A stretch of 64,000 nucleotides of DNA from Meridianimarinicoccus marinus (GTDB lineage Bacteria > Pseudomonadota > Alphaproteobacteria > Rhodobacterales > Rhodobacteraceae): assembly GCF_040689105.1 (NCBI RefSeq), contig NZ_JBFBVU010000013.1, positions 42,619 to 106,618 of the forward strand. Reading direction: 5' to 3'. Of this stretch, positions 1 through 8,866 are shown in pieces. A program made the translations under genes and the position numbers. The notes under the pieces are model-generated. The model was not told the origin of the DNA. It ran no database searches and worked only from the letters and a program-made list of their open reading frames with translations. Numbering within the stretch: the stretch's first letter is position 1; every line of letters starts with the position of its first letter.

Positions 1-324
1 GCCGATGCGGCGGAACAGCGGCAGAATTTCATCGACTCCGATCTGGATTTTCACCGTGCGCTGATCGAATGCGTCGGTTCGGAACTGCTGGAACAATTGT
101 ACTCGGTGATCGAGGCCTCGCTCAGCATCTCGATCGACCTGCAGATGGCCGCCGTGGGGTATGTCTCCGAGATGGTCGGCATGGATGAAAGCCACGAGTT
201 GCACGAGGCCGTCTACCGCGCTTTCATGGATGGCGACGCCGAACGGGCCAGCACCGCCATGCGCCGCGTCATCCAAAGCGCCATTCGGGACATGCAGGAA
301 GGCCTGGCCCGACACTCCCCCTGA
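1..324 (+). CDS. FadR-type GntR regulator, C-terminal part (gene starts before the window)
   Basis: The reading frame is open from base 1 and ends at a TGA at 322-324. The 107 residues seen match the C-terminal ligand-binding (FCD) half of FadR-subfamily GntR regulators: a D-x-x-FHRALIE motif near the start (the conserved Asp/His metal or ligand site), then amphipathic helices, and the closing pattern in which a final helix carries D-x-x-R-A-S and M-R-R. The DNA-binding winged helix must lie upstream of the window. It is followed 26 bases later by a glycoside hydrolase on the same strand, so it probably senses a sugar acid and controls the sugar locus that follows. That role is inferred from context; the ligand is unknown. 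Confidence 0.75.
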   Translation, partial: ADAAEQRQNFIDSDLDFHRALIECVGSELLEQLYSVIEASLSISIDLQMAAVGYVSEMVGMDESHELHEAVYRAFMDGDAERASTAMRRVIQSAIRDMQEGLARHSP

Positions 325-350
325 TCCCAAGTCAAAATCTGGAGACGAAG

Positions 351-1424
351 ATGTCCGATACGCTGCAGCCCGCGCTGATTGCGGCGGTTGCCGAACGCCT
401 TGCGGCGCATGAGTTCAAAGGCTGGTTCTACGGCGATTCCGTGGGGTTCGAAGGCCTGGTGGCCGCGGCGGACGTTCTGGACGATCCCAAGTGGGTCGAT
501 TTCAGCCACGGGTTCTTCCGCGCCTGGGCAACCCGGCGGCATCCGTTTCATCCCGACGACAACACTGCTCCCGGCCACGTCATGTGCGATATCGTCGAAC
601 GCACCGGCGACGCGGTGCTGAAGGATGCGGTGCTGGACCTGGCCCGGCATCTGCGCGGCCGGCGGCGGATCGGCGATGTGTCGGTGACCTTCGAGGACAC
701 GTTGCGGTCCTTGCGTCAGCCCAATGGCGGCGTGCCGCTGTCAGACGCGCAACAGCAGTTGATGGCCGACCCCGGTGCCGGGATCTGGCTGGACTGCATG
801 CATTTCGACGCGCCCTTCTACGCGCATTTGTCCTGCTTCGATCCCGATGGCGATTGGGCCGAGGCCGCAGTGCGCGAGATCCTTGGCTATCGTCCGTTCC
901 TGTATGATGACGACACCGGCACCTACCGGCATTACTGGCTGGAAAAGCTGGGACACTCGCAGATCCCCGGCTGGGGGCGCGGCCAGGGGTGGGCGCTGCT
1001 GGGCATGCTGGACGTGCTGAAATTCTGTGGTGACGTAACCGGGGCGGATGTCCTGCGCACACAGGCCGTGGCGCTGGCCGAGACCATGGTTCGCTATCAG
1101 CTGCCCGACGGCAACTGGCACTGCATGGTGCATGAACCGCGCTCTGGTCCCGAGTCCTCGACAGCGGCCTTTATGGCCACGGCCTTTTTCCGCGGCATCA
1201 AGCAGGGCGTTCTGGGGGACAGCTTTGCTGAGCCTGCCGAAAAGGCGTTCCGTGCGATGACCAATAAACTGGATCAGGACGGCAATCTGCGGGGCGTCTC
1301 GGCGGCGGTCATGTCGGCGCTGGTGGACGAACACTATTGGCACGTTTCGCTGGATCGCATCGTGCCCTGGGGACAAGGTCCGGTGCTGACCGCCGTGGCG
1401 GCCCGCGCCGCGTTTCTGGGCTGA
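351..1424 (+). CDS. Glycoside hydrolase family 88/105 (unsaturated glycuronyl hydrolase)
   Basis: Predicted 357-residue cytoplasmic (alpha/alpha)6-barrel enzyme that removes the 4,5-unsaturated uronic acid left by polysaccharide lyases on pectin, ulvan or similar oligosaccharides. The best family mark is the W-G-R-G-Q-G-W-A motif near residues 207-214, typical of the YesR/YteR (GH105) and UGL (GH88) families, together with the D-x-x-A-P-G-H-V segment in the first third and several aromatic-rich helices. No signal peptide is seen, which fits action on imported oligosaccharides. The ATG is preceded by GGAGACGAAG. It lies between the regulator fragment and a convergent dehydrogenase gene. The exact substrate cannot be read from the sequence. 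Confidence 0.75.
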   Translation: MSDTLQPALIAAVAERLAAHEFKGWFYGDSVGFEGLVAAADVLDDPKWVDFSHGFFRAWATRRHPFHPDDNTAPGHVMCDIVERTGDAVLKDAVLDLARHLRGRRRIGDVSVTFEDTLRSLRQPNGGVPLSDAQQQLMADPGAGIWLDCMHFDAPFYAHLSCFDPDGDWAEAAVREILGYRPFLYDDDTGTYRHYWLEKLGHSQIPGWGRGQGWALLGMLDVLKFCGDVTGADVLRTQAVALAETMVRYQLPDGNWHCMVHEPRSGPESSTAAFMATAFFRGIKQGVLGDSFAEPAEKAFRAMTNKLDQDGNLRGVSAAVMSALVDEHYWHVSLDRIVPWGQGPVLTAVAARAAFLG

Positions 1425-1432
1425 AACGGCGC

Positions 1433-1460
1433 GCGCCGGGGCCCGTTACGGCCCCGGCGC
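1433..1460. terminator. Bidirectional hairpin between convergent genes
   Basis: A perfect 11-bp inverted repeat (GCGCCGGGGCC at 1433-1443 and its complement at 1450-1460) with a 6-base loop lies in the 41-base gap between the convergent hydrolase and dehydrogenase genes. There is no T-tract, so it may act as a transcript-end stabiliser or as a terminator for both strands. Confidence 0.7.
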
Positions 1461-1465
1461 TCGGC

Positions 1466-2260
1466 CTAGTCCAGCGCCCGGATGTCGTCATACATCCGGA
1501 TCGTGACCCCACCGTCCATGACGATGTTTTCGCCGATCATGAAGCGGGCTTCTTCCGAAGCCAGAAGGGCGGCCACCGCGGCGATCTCGTCGGGCTGGCA
1601 CAGGCGGCCCACCGGCTGCATCGCTTCCACCTTGGCCCGTGCCCGCGCCGCATCGCCGGTGGCGCGGAAATCATCCTCGGCGATCTGCGTGTCGGTGTAG
1701 CCGGGCGAGATTGCGTTCACCGCGATGCCCTGATCGGCATATTCCAACGCCAGCGACCGGGTCAGCCCCAACAGCCCGTGTTTGGCCACCGGATAGGGAA
1801 AGGTGCCCTTGATGATCGCGAAGGCGTGGTTCGAGATGATGTTGATGACCGCGCCGTTCTGCTTGGTCACCATGTCGGGCAGCACCGCCTTTGTGCAGGT
1901 CCAGGCACCTTTCAGATCGACGTTCATGCAGCGATCCCAGTCGTCGTCACTGGTCTCCAACGGCGTCCGGAACACCGCGATGCCGGCGTTGTTCACAAGA
2001 ACGTCCACCGGACCGAAATGCGCGACCGTGGCGGCATGCATCGCCGCGACACTGGCCGCGTCGGATATATCGGTGTGGACGAACAGCGTCTCGGCCCCGG
2101 TTTCGGCGGCGATGGCCGTGGCGGTTTGCTGCCCCTGTTCCGGGTCAAGCTCGGCGATGACCACGCGGGCGCCCTCGGTGGCGAATCGACGGGCGATGGC
2201 CGCGCCGATCCCCCGCCCTGCCCCGGTCACGATTGCAATTTTCTGTTCCAGCCTGCGCAC
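1466..2260 (-). CDS. SDR-family sugar/polyol dehydrogenase
   Basis: Classical short-chain dehydrogenase of 264 residues. The Rossmann motif T-G-A-G-R-G-I-G is at residues 12-19, N-N-A-G at 90-93, the catalytic Ser near 143 and the Y-P-V-A-K active site at 156-160. The start is a GTG at 2260 preceded by GGGAGG seven bases upstream. It is transcribed away from the AraFGH-like importer, and the two share a 91-base promoter region. In such loci SDR enzymes oxidise an aldose at C1 or a sugar acid/alcohol; which one acts here is not visible. An L-fucose, L-arabinose or galactose dehydrogenase role would fit the neighbouring importer and galactonate dehydratase. Confidence 0.8.
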   Translation of the reverse strand: MRRLEQKIAIVTGAGRGIGAAIARRFATEGARVVIAELDPEQGQQTATAIAAETGAETLFVHTDISDAASVAAMHAATVAHFGPVDVLVNNAGIAVFRTPLETSDDDWDRCMNVDLKGAWTCTKAVLPDMVTKQNGAVINIISNHAFAIIKGTFPYPVAKHGLLGLTRSLALEYADQGIAVNAISPGYTDTQIAEDDFRATGDAARARAKVEAMQPVGRLCQPDEIAAVAALLASEEARFMIGENIVMDGGVTIRMYDDIRALD

Positions 2261-2283
2261 TTGTATCCTCCCACACCGAAGCG

Positions 2284-2312
2284 TTGACTTTGTATGATAA
2301 ACAGATCATATC
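2284..2312 (+). promoter_or_regulatory. Candidate promoter with overlapping palindromic operator
   Basis: TTGACT at 2284-2289 resembles a -35 box, with CATATC 17 bases downstream as a weak -10. The spacer holds the inverted repeat TATGAT-AAACAG-ATCATA (2293-2310), well placed for a repressor of the importer operon. It lies 40-70 bases upstream of the binding-protein start. The regulator is probably the FadR-type protein at the left edge, but this is inference. Confidence 0.45.
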
Positions 2313-2351
2313 CTTTACCCATCGGGATGAGAACACCTATGGGAGGAAAAT

Positions 2352-3323
2352 ATGCTCATCAAAATCAAACCCGCTCTGCTTGCCAGTGCGTCCGGGGCTG
2401 TCCTGCTTGCAGGCGCCGCCGTGGCCGAGGACAAGGAGATCGTCGCGATCTACAAGAGCGGTACCCAGCAATACTTCATCGACCAGGGCGAGGGCTTCAA
2501 GGCTGCCGCCGAGGAACTCGGCTATACCGCCAAGATCATCAACGTCGAGCTTGACGCCAACCTCGCGATCTCGGCCGTGTCGGACGCCATCGCCTCGGGC
2601 GCCAAGGGCATCGGCATCACCGCGCCGGATCAGGCCATGGGGCCGGCCGTGTCCCGTGCCGCCGAAGAGGCCGGCGTGCTGATGGTCGCCACCGATGATC
2701 CGATCACGAAGGAAGACGGCAGCCCGGTGCCCTTCGTGGGCTTCGACGGCGTCGCCATGGGCACCGCCGTGGGTGAACGCGCCGGCGAACTTCTGGCCGC
2801 CAGCGGCTGGCTGGATGGCGCCAAATACGGCATCCTCAGCGTCGAGGTTCAGACCCTGTCGGTCTGCAACGACCGCACCAACGCCGCACAGGAACAGGTG
2901 ATCGCCGCGGGTGCCAGCCCCGACAGCATCGTGCATGTGTCCTATGACGGAACCGCCGACACCTCGCTGGCCGCCACCGGTCCGGTGCTGACCTCCAATC
3001 CCGGCATCAACAAATGGGTGGTCTTCGCCTGCAACGACGAAGGCGTTCTGGGCGCCAACAACGCTCTGAAGAACGCGGGCTACGGTCCCGATGACGTGAT
3101 CGCCGTGGGTCTGGGTGCCTATGAGGCCTGCCGCCCGTGGAAAGCCGGAATCCCGTCGGGCTTCAAGGCAGCGCTTTACCTGTCGGGCACCGACGTGGGC
3201 GATGCCGCCGCGCGCACCCTGATCAACTCGATCGAAACCGGCGCGCCGCTTCCGCTGAAATCGGTGGCCAATACCACGATCGTCGATCCGACGAACTATG
3301 CAGACGTGATGCCCTGCGACTGA
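2352..3323 (+). CDS. Sugar ABC transporter periplasmic binding protein (AraF-like)
   Basis: 323-residue periplasmic type I sugar-binding protein. A signal peptide is clear: positively charged start, hydrophobic stretch, and A-x-A cleavage near residues 23-25 (...AAVAED). The body follows the AraF/RbsB pattern: a first lobe with the A-S-G-A-K-G motif near residue 80, a hinge, and a second lobe with C-N-D-E-G-V-L-G-A near residue 227, as in the L-arabinose-binding protein. The ATG is preceded by GGGAGGAAA. It opens an operon with an ATPase and a permease, which together make a CUT2-family importer. Arabinose, fucose or galactose are likely ligands; the identity is inferred from family resemblance only. 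Confidence 0.85.
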   Translation: MLIKIKPALLASASGAVLLAGAAVAEDKEIVAIYKSGTQQYFIDQGEGFKAAAEELGYTAKIINVELDANLAISAVSDAIASGAKGIGITAPDQAMGPAVSRAAEEAGVLMVATDDPITKEDGSPVPFVGFDGVAMGTAVGERAGELLAASGWLDGAKYGILSVEVQTLSVCNDRTNAAQEQVIAAGASPDSIVHVSYDGTADTSLAATGPVLTSNPGINKWVVFACNDEGVLGANNALKNAGYGPDDVIAVGLGAYEACRPWKAGIPSGFKAALYLSGTDVGDAAARTLINSIETGAPLPLKSVANTTIVDPTNYADVMPCD

Positions 3324-3340
3324 TGAACTCCCTCGCGGGC

Positions 3341-3364
3341 GGGCGGTTTCAACACTGTCCGCCC
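3341..3364 (+). terminator. Intercistronic stem-loop after the binding-protein gene
   Basis: GGGCGG (3341-3346) and CCGCCC (3359-3364) can pair across a 12-base loop in the 70-base gap before the ATPase gene. Such hairpins often protect the binding-protein part of the mRNA or reduce read-through, giving more binding protein than transporter. No T-run follows. Confidence 0.4.
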
Positions 3365-3393
3365 AAGAGTTCTCGAACAAGAAGGACCCTACC

Positions 3394-4893
3394 ATGTCGT
3401 CTGCCATTCTCGACGTTCAGGGCGTGGGCAAATCATTTCCCGGCGTGAAGGCGCTGTCCGACGTCAACATGAAGGTACATCCCGGCGAGGTCGTGGCCTT
3501 TGTCGGTGAAAACGGCGCCGGGAAATCGACCCTGCTGAAAATCCTTTGCGGCGACTACAGGCTGGATGAAGGCGCGGTCTTCCTGGATGGCGCCGAGGTC
3601 AGCCACGCCAGCCCGCTGGAAGCCCGCGACGCCGGGTTTCGCCTGGTCCGGCAGGAGCCGGAGATCGTGCCACATATCTCGGCAGCCGAAAACATCTTCA
3701 TTGGCGAATATCCCCGCCGCTCTGGCGGACGGGTCGATCATGCCGAAATCCGGCGCATCACCAATGACCTGCTGGAACGCTACGGCTTTGTCGGCGTGCT
3801 GGACATCGACGCCCTGGGCCGCACCCTGTCGCCCGCGCAGCAACATATCGTCGAGATACTGCGCGCCCTGAAGGACGGCGTGAAGGTTGTGGCCTTTGAC
3901 GAGCCGACCTCGTCGCTGACCACCAAGGAAGCCGACCGCCTGTTCGCCTTGATCCGCAAGCTGCGACGGGAAGGGCTGGGCATCATCTATGTCTCGCACC
4001 GCCTGCACGAGGTGATGGAAATCGCCGACCGGGTGTTCGTGCTGAAGGACGGCGTGCCCACCGGCAACCTGATGATCGCCGACACCGATGAAGAGGAAAT
4101 CGTCCGCCTGATGGTCGGTCGCGAACTCGCCCATGGCTACAAGCGCCAGGAGGTCACCACCGACGAGGTGGTGCTGGAGGTGGAGAACCTGTCCAGCCGC
4201 TGGCACGACAACATCAGCTTCCGGATCCGCGCCGGAGAGATCGTCGGATTTGCCGGGCTGGTCGGCGCCGGGCGTACGGAACTGGCCAAGGTGCTGTTCG
4301 GCGAATACGCCCGCACCGGCGGTGTGATCCGCATCTGCGGCGAGAACAAGGACATCCGGTCACCGGCCGATGCGATTGCCGCAAATATCGGCTTCGCGCC
4401 CGAGAACCGGAAGGCCGAGGGGCTGATCCTGGTCCGCTCGGTGATCGAGAACGCCTCGATGGCGGTCTTTTCGGCGCTGTCCCGCTGGGGCATCCTGCGC
4501 ACGCCCGCGATGATCGACAAGGTCGCGCCCTATATCCGCCAGCTCGAGATCAAGACCCCGAGCATGGAACAGGAGGTCGGCAAACTTTCGGGCGGCAATC
4601 AGCAGAAGGTCGTTCTGGCCCGCTGGCTGGCCGCCGCCCCGCGCCTGCTGATCCTCGATGAGCCGACCCGAGCCGTCGATGTCGGCGCCAAGGCCGAGAT
4701 CTATCGCCTGATCGACGATCTTGCGAGGCAAGGTATGGCGATCATGTTGATCTCGTCCGAGATGCCCGAGCTTCTGTCCATGTCCGACCGCATCATCGTG
4801 ATGCGCGACGGGATGATCTCGGACCCCATCGAAAAGAAAGACGCCACCGAAGAGGCGATCGTGAATTTTGCCCTCGGAACCAGGGCCGCCTGA
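3394..4893 (+). CDS. Sugar ABC transporter ATP-binding protein (AraG/RbsA type)
   Basis: 499 residues with two fused nucleotide-binding domains, as is usual for CUT2 sugar importers. In the first domain Walker A is G-E-N-G-A-G-K-S (about 36-43), and Walker B ends in A-F-D-E-P-T. Its signature segment (L-S-P-A-Q-Q-H) replaces the canonical LSGGQ, which is normal for this family. In the second domain the signature L-S-G-G-N-Q-Q-K and Walker B I-L-D-E-P-T-R are clear, while its Walker A is degenerate (G-L-V-G-A-G-R-T), again typical. The ATG follows AAGGA. It powers uptake by the adjacent permease and binding protein. Confidence 0.92.
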   Translation: MSSAILDVQGVGKSFPGVKALSDVNMKVHPGEVVAFVGENGAGKSTLLKILCGDYRLDEGAVFLDGAEVSHASPLEARDAGFRLVRQEPEIVPHISAAENIFIGEYPRRSGGRVDHAEIRRITNDLLERYGFVGVLDIDALGRTLSPAQQHIVEILRALKDGVKVVAFDEPTSSLTTKEADRLFALIRKLRREGLGIIYVSHRLHEVMEIADRVFVLKDGVPTGNLMIADTDEEEIVRLMVGRELAHGYKRQEVTTDEVVLEVENLSSRWHDNISFRIRAGEIVGFAGLVGAGRTELAKVLFGEYARTGGVIRICGENKDIRSPADAIAANIGFAPENRKAEGLILVRSVIENASMAVFSALSRWGILRTPAMIDKVAPYIRQLEIKTPSMEQEVGKLSGGNQQKVVLARWLAAAPRLLILDEPTRAVDVGAKAEIYRLIDDLARQGMAIMLISSEMPELLSMSDRIIVMRDGMISDPIEKKDATEEAIVNFALGTRAA

Positions 4894-4915
4894 CATGCCC
4901 ACGGAGGAAAAGACA

Positions 4916-5971
4916 GTGAGCATTACCGAACAATCCGCGCCGCAGATGTCGCCCGACAGCGTCAGCATCTTCAAGCGGATCACCAAATTCGTCGGCGCCG
5001 AGAACCTGTCGCTGATGATCGCGCTGGTCATCATGGTGGCGCTGATCACGACCCAGACCGAATTCTTCTTTTCACCGCGCAACCTGATGAACATCGGTCA
5101 GAACATGGCCGTGGTCGGGCTGATCGCGGTCGGCATGACGCTGGTCATCGTGTCGGCGGGGCTGGACATCTCGGTGGGTTCCATCGCCGGCTGCGCCTCG
5201 GTCGTCTGCGCCCTGACGGTCACCCAACTGGGTACGGTCGTGGGGGGCGTGGCCTTCGGCATGGGCATCGGCGTGGTGCTGGGGCTGGTCAATGCCACCA
5301 TCATCTCGATCCTGCGGGTGAACCCGGTGGTGGCCACGCTGGCCACGTTTTCGGCCTTTCGCGGCGTCGCCTTCCTGATCGCCCCCGGCGGTCGCCCCAT
5401 CGGGGTGCTGGACCAGAACCTGGCCTGGCTGGGCTCGGGCCGTCTGTTCCAGACCGAGACCTTTCCCGGCCTTCCGGTGGCCTTCATCATCCTGATCTTC
5501 GTCGCCATTGCCGCGCATTTCGTGATGACCTCGACAGTCTTCGGACGCTCGATCTATTCCATGGGGGGCAACCCGGTGGCAGCACGGCTGGCGGGGATCA
5601 ACCTGACACGGATGCGCTATGCGATCTATGCGATCTCGGGGGCGCTCTCGGGTCTGGCCGGGGTCATCGTGACCGCACGGACCTCCTCGGGGCAACCGGC
5701 ATCGGGCACCCAGGGGCTGGAGCTTGAGGCGATCACGGCGGTCTTTCTGGGCGGCGCGCTGATGGCGGGCGGCAAGGGCACCATCGTCGGCTCGATGCTG
5801 GCGGTGCTGCTGCTGGCGACCCTGTCGAACGGCATGAACCTGCTGGGCATCGCGACCTTCTATCAGCTGGTCGCCAAGGGCCTGCTGTTGGTGCTGGCGG
5901 TGGCCATTGGCCAGTGGCGTCTGGCACGGGCCGAGAAGCTGCAATCGCGTCTGGCCGCCGCCGGGAAGTGA
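4916..5971 (+). CDS. Sugar ABC transporter permease (AraH/RbsC type)
   Basis: Inner-membrane permease of the CUT2 family with about 8-10 hydrophobic helices. Key features are the G-L-D-I-S-V-G motif in the first third, the R-V-N-P-V-V-A-T-L motif in the middle and the conserved G-N-P-V-A-A-R-L-A-G-I loop that contacts the ATPase. I choose the GTG at 4916, which has GGAGGAAA seven bases upstream. An in-frame ATG at 4895 (overlapping the end of the ATPase stop region) would add seven residues and has no good ribosome site. It forms the channel of the AraFGH-like importer. Confidence 0.88.
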   Translation: MSITEQSAPQMSPDSVSIFKRITKFVGAENLSLMIALVIMVALITTQTEFFFSPRNLMNIGQNMAVVGLIAVGMTLVIVSAGLDISVGSIAGCASVVCALTVTQLGTVVGGVAFGMGIGVVLGLVNATIISILRVNPVVATLATFSAFRGVAFLIAPGGRPIGVLDQNLAWLGSGRLFQTETFPGLPVAFIILIFVAIAAHFVMTSTVFGRSIYSMGGNPVAARLAGINLTRMRYAIYAISGALSGLAGVIVTARTSSGQPASGTQGLELEAITAVFLGGALMAGGKGTIVGSMLAVLLLATLSNGMNLLGIATFYQLVAKGLLLVLAVAIGQWRLARAEKLQSRLAAAGK

Positions 5972-5976
5972 TCACC

Positions 5977-6825
5977 ATGTCGTCGCTCACCCTGTCCAAC
6001 GACCAGATCCTGGTCCGCGTCGCGCCCGACTTCGGCGCCCGCGTGACCGATCTGGTGGATCGCCGCAGCGGCCGCAACTGGCTGATCGCCGGCGCCTGCG
6101 AGGGCGATGCGGGGGATGCCGCGGCCTATGGCGGGAATGTGGCCCGCGGCTGGGACGAATGCGCGCCCACCGTGGCCCCCTGCCCCGATCCCGACTGGGG
6201 CCGCGACCTGCGCGATCACGGTGACCTCTGGGGCCGCCCATGGACGGTGAAACGGGACGATACCGGGCTTGCCTGCCACCATGAGGGCACGGCCTTCACC
6301 TTCTCGCGCCGCCTGACGCTGCGGGGGCCGCGGCTGGTGTGCGACTATGCCATCGCCGCCACCACGCAGACCCGGATGCCGTGGATGTGGAGCCAGCACC
6401 TGTTGCTGGCCACGCAGCCCGGCGAACGCATTGTGCTGGACGGTGTCGGGCGTTGGTCCGACCATGGGCCGAAACCCGCCACCGAACAGGTTCTGGGAAC
6501 CGATTCCGGTTTGGCCCAGAAGACATACGGGACCGTCAAGGATCGCGCCAGCGTGGGGATCGACGGGACCGATGGGGCCATCCGCCTTGAATGGAGTGCC
6601 GACCAGATGCCGTTTTGCGGTGTCTGGATGGCCTTCGGCGGATGGCCCACCAATGAAGCCCCCCTGCACCAGATGGCGCTGGAGCCGACCACCGCCCCGG
6701 CCCACAACCTGGCCGATGCCCGCGCCGGAGGCCACGAAATGTGGCTGGAGCCGGGTCAGTCCGAACACTGGCAGATCGTCATCACGATGCTGCCCCCCGA
6801 ACAGACCAACGAAGGAGCCCGATGA
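5977..6825 (+). CDS. Galactose mutarotase-like (aldose 1-epimerase family) protein
   Basis: 282 residues with the beta-sandwich pattern of aldose 1-epimerases: an early G-A-R-V-T-D-L-V-D segment, the G-W-D-E-C-A-P-T segment in the first third, D-H-G-D-L-W-G near residue 75, and a strand-rich second half. D-H-G-x-L-W-G is common in the more distant mutarotase-like families, whose members bind sugars other than galactose. It starts five bases after the permease stop and overlaps the next gene by four bases (ATGA), so it is part of the uptake operon. Likely it interconverts anomers of the imported sugar; the substrate is unknown. Confidence 0.7.
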   Translation: MSSLTLSNDQILVRVAPDFGARVTDLVDRRSGRNWLIAGACEGDAGDAAAYGGNVARGWDECAPTVAPCPDPDWGRDLRDHGDLWGRPWTVKRDDTGLACHHEGTAFTFSRRLTLRGPRLVCDYAIAATTQTRMPWMWSQHLLLATQPGERIVLDGVGRWSDHGPKPATEQVLGTDSGLAQKTYGTVKDRASVGIDGTDGAIRLEWSADQMPFCGVWMAFGGWPTNEAPLHQMALEPTTAPAHNLADARAGGHEMWLEPGQSEHWQIVITMLPPEQTNEGAR

Positions 6826-7610
6826 TGTCAGAGGACACTATTCTCTACCGCGTCGAGGACGGCATCGCCTATCTGACGATCAACCGCCCCGAGAAGATGA
6901 ACGCGATCACCGCCGCCATGGGCAGCCGGATCGCCCAGCTCTGCCGCGAGATCGACATCGACGACAACGTCAAGGTGCTGATCATCGACGGTGCCGGCCA
7001 GCGGGCCTTTGCGGCGGGCAGCGATGTGAACATGCTCGACGACCTCGGTACACCATGGGATGGCCGCAACCGCGCCCAATACGACCGCGACTATGTCGAA
7101 CCGCTGCAACGCCTGCGCAAACCCGCCATTGCCGCCATCGACGGCTATTGCCTGGGCGGCGGTCTGGAGGTGGCGATGATGTGCGACATCCGCATCGCCA
7201 CGCCGCGCTCGACCTTCGGGGCGCCCGAGGTGCAGCGCGGCTGGCACGCCGGCGCCGGGAACACATCCGTTCTGCCGCGTCTGATCGGTTTCGGCAATGC
7301 CGCCCTGTGGATCCTGACCGGCGACCGGTTCCCGGCCGAGGAAGCCTGCCGCGTCGGCTTCGTGCAGCGTGTCGTCGACGTGGACGACCTGATGCCCACC
7401 GCCCGCGCCATCGCCGACCGGATCGCCCGCAACCCGCCCATCGCCGTGCAATCGGCCAAGAACGTCATCAAGCGCAGCCAGGGCAGTTCTCTGGAACAGG
7501 GGCTGTCGATGGAAAACGACGGCTACACCCTGTGCATGATGACCGAAGACGCCCGCGAAGGCATGGCCGCCTTCGGCGAAAAGCGCGAACCCGTGTTCCA
7601 GGGAAGATGA
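6822..7610 (+). CDS. Enoyl-CoA hydratase/isomerase family protein (CaiD-like)
   Basis: 262-residue crotonase-fold protein. The oxyanion hole segment (F-A-A-G-S-D) lies at 63-68. Both hydratase glutamates are present: E116 in G-G-G-L-E-V-A-M-M-C-D and E136 in F-G-A-P-E-V. A hydration/dehydration reaction on a CoA thioester is therefore chemically plausible. The start ATG at 6822 (a second ATG follows at 6825) has AAGGAG upstream. The gene overlaps both neighbours and is directly followed by a class III CoA-transferase. That pairing is the same as CaiD/CaiB in carnitine metabolism, but it sits here inside a sugar-acid operon. The substrate is unknown. Confidence 0.85.
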   Translation: MMSEDTILYRVEDGIAYLTINRPEKMNAITAAMGSRIAQLCREIDIDDNVKVLIIDGAGQRAFAAGSDVNMLDDLGTPWDGRNRAQYDRDYVEPLQRLRKPAIAAIDGYCLGGGLEVAMMCDIRIATPRSTFGAPEVQRGWHAGAGNTSVLPRLIGFGNAALWILTGDRFPAEEACRVGFVQRVVDVDDLMPTARAIADRIARNPPIAVQSAKNVIKRSQGSSLEQGLSMENDGYTLCMMTEDAREGMAAFGEKREPVFQGR

Positions 7611-7624
7611 TGAAGGATCATGTG

Positions 7625-8866
7625 ATGCCCGACACCGCCACCACCGCCCGCGCGCCCCTCGAAGGGCACAAGGTCCTGGATCTGACCATCGCCATGGCCG
7701 GCCCGCTCTGCACCCAGCGGATGGGCGAGATGGGGGCCGAGATCATCAAGATCGAAGCGCCCGGCGGCGGCGATTTCTCGCGCCATGCGCCCATGGCCGG
7801 GATCACGAAATTCGGCGATGCCACCTGTTTCGTGACCCTGAACCAGAACAAGAAATCGCTGGTTCTGGACCTGAAATCCGACGCCGGGCGCGCGGTTCTG
7901 TACCGGATGGTCGAACAGGCCGATGTGCTGATCCAGAACTTCCGCCCCCGTGTGGCGACGAAACTGGGGATCGAATACGCGACCCTGCGCAAGATCAACC
8001 CGCGGCTCGTCTATGGTTCGGTCTCGGGGTATGGCGAGGACGGCCCGATGAAGGATCGCCCCGGCCAGGACCTGCTGCTGCAAAGCTTTACCGGGCTGAC
8101 CATGAACGGCGGCAAGGCCGGTGAACTGCCGCAGGCCAGCCCGCTCTACATGGTCGATGTCTCGGCCTCGCACATGGTATGCGAAGGCGTGCTTGCGGCC
8201 CTTGTGGCGCGCTCGATCACCGGTCAGGGCCAGGAGGTCAAGGTCACTATGATCGGCGCCATTATGGAGATGCAGTGCCAGGAGATCATGTCCTACCTCG
8301 CCGCCGACGCCCCGCCCCAGCGCGGAACCTCGCCGCAGGTGTCGATCTATCAGGAACCACCCTATGGCATCTACAAGTGCGCGGAAGGATTCCTGTCCAT
8401 CGCGCAGGCCGATCTGGACGTGTTGTCCAAGGCGCTGGACCTGCCGGTTCTGGCCGAGATGAAGGCCGCCCGGCCCGAGCAATCGGACGGCGCCGCCGTG
8501 GCGCAATGGCGCGACCGGATCTACGATCAGGTGGCGGCGCATCTGGTGACCGGCCCGGCCAGCCACTGGGACGATCTGCTTGCGCCGCTGGGGGTCTGGT
8601 GCGTGGTGGTCAACGACTATGACGCCTTCCTGAGCCACCCACAGACCCGCAACCGGCTGGTGGAACTGGACCATCCCGTGGGCGGAAAATATACCGCTGT
8701 CGCGCCGGGCATCGCCTTTTCAGACAATCCCGCGCCGAAGCTGAAACATGCGCCGCGCTATGGATCGGACAGCCGGGATGTGCTGGCCGCCTATGGTTTC
8801 GACGGGGATGAAATCTCGGGGCTGGTGGACAGCGGCACGGTTCTGGCGGACGACCCAACGGCATGA
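7625..8866 (+). CDS. Class III CoA-transferase (CaiB/BaiF family)
   Basis: About 413 residues. The N-terminus has the family pattern K-V-L-D-L-T...A-G-P-L-C-T-Q, then E-M-G-A-E-I-I-K-I-E, and L-N-Q-N-K-K-S near residue 70. The catalytic aspartate is very likely the Asp in Y-M-V-D-V-S-A-S. The protein would move CoA between carboxylic acids. I choose the ATG at 7625 because AAGGA lies seven bases before it. An upstream ATG at 7607 overlaps the hydratase stop but lacks proper spacing. It ends with an ATGA overlap into the galactonate dehydratase gene, so it is translationally coupled. Its acid substrate is unknown. Confidence 0.87.
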   Translation: MPDTATTARAPLEGHKVLDLTIAMAGPLCTQRMGEMGAEIIKIEAPGGGDFSRHAPMAGITKFGDATCFVTLNQNKKSLVLDLKSDAGRAVLYRMVEQADVLIQNFRPRVATKLGIEYATLRKINPRLVYGSVSGYGEDGPMKDRPGQDLLLQSFTGLTMNGGKAGELPQASPLYMVDVSASHMVCEGVLAALVARSITGQGQEVKVTMIGAIMEMQCQEIMSYLAADAPPQRGTSPQVSIYQEPPYGIYKCAEGFLSIAQADLDVLSKALDLPVLAEMKAARPEQSDGAAVAQWRDRIYDQVAAHLVTGPASHWDDLLAPLGVWCVVVNDYDAFLSHPQTRNRLVELDHPVGGKYTAVAPGIAFSDNPAPKLKHAPRYGSDSRDVLAAYGFDGDEISGLVDSGTVLADDPTA

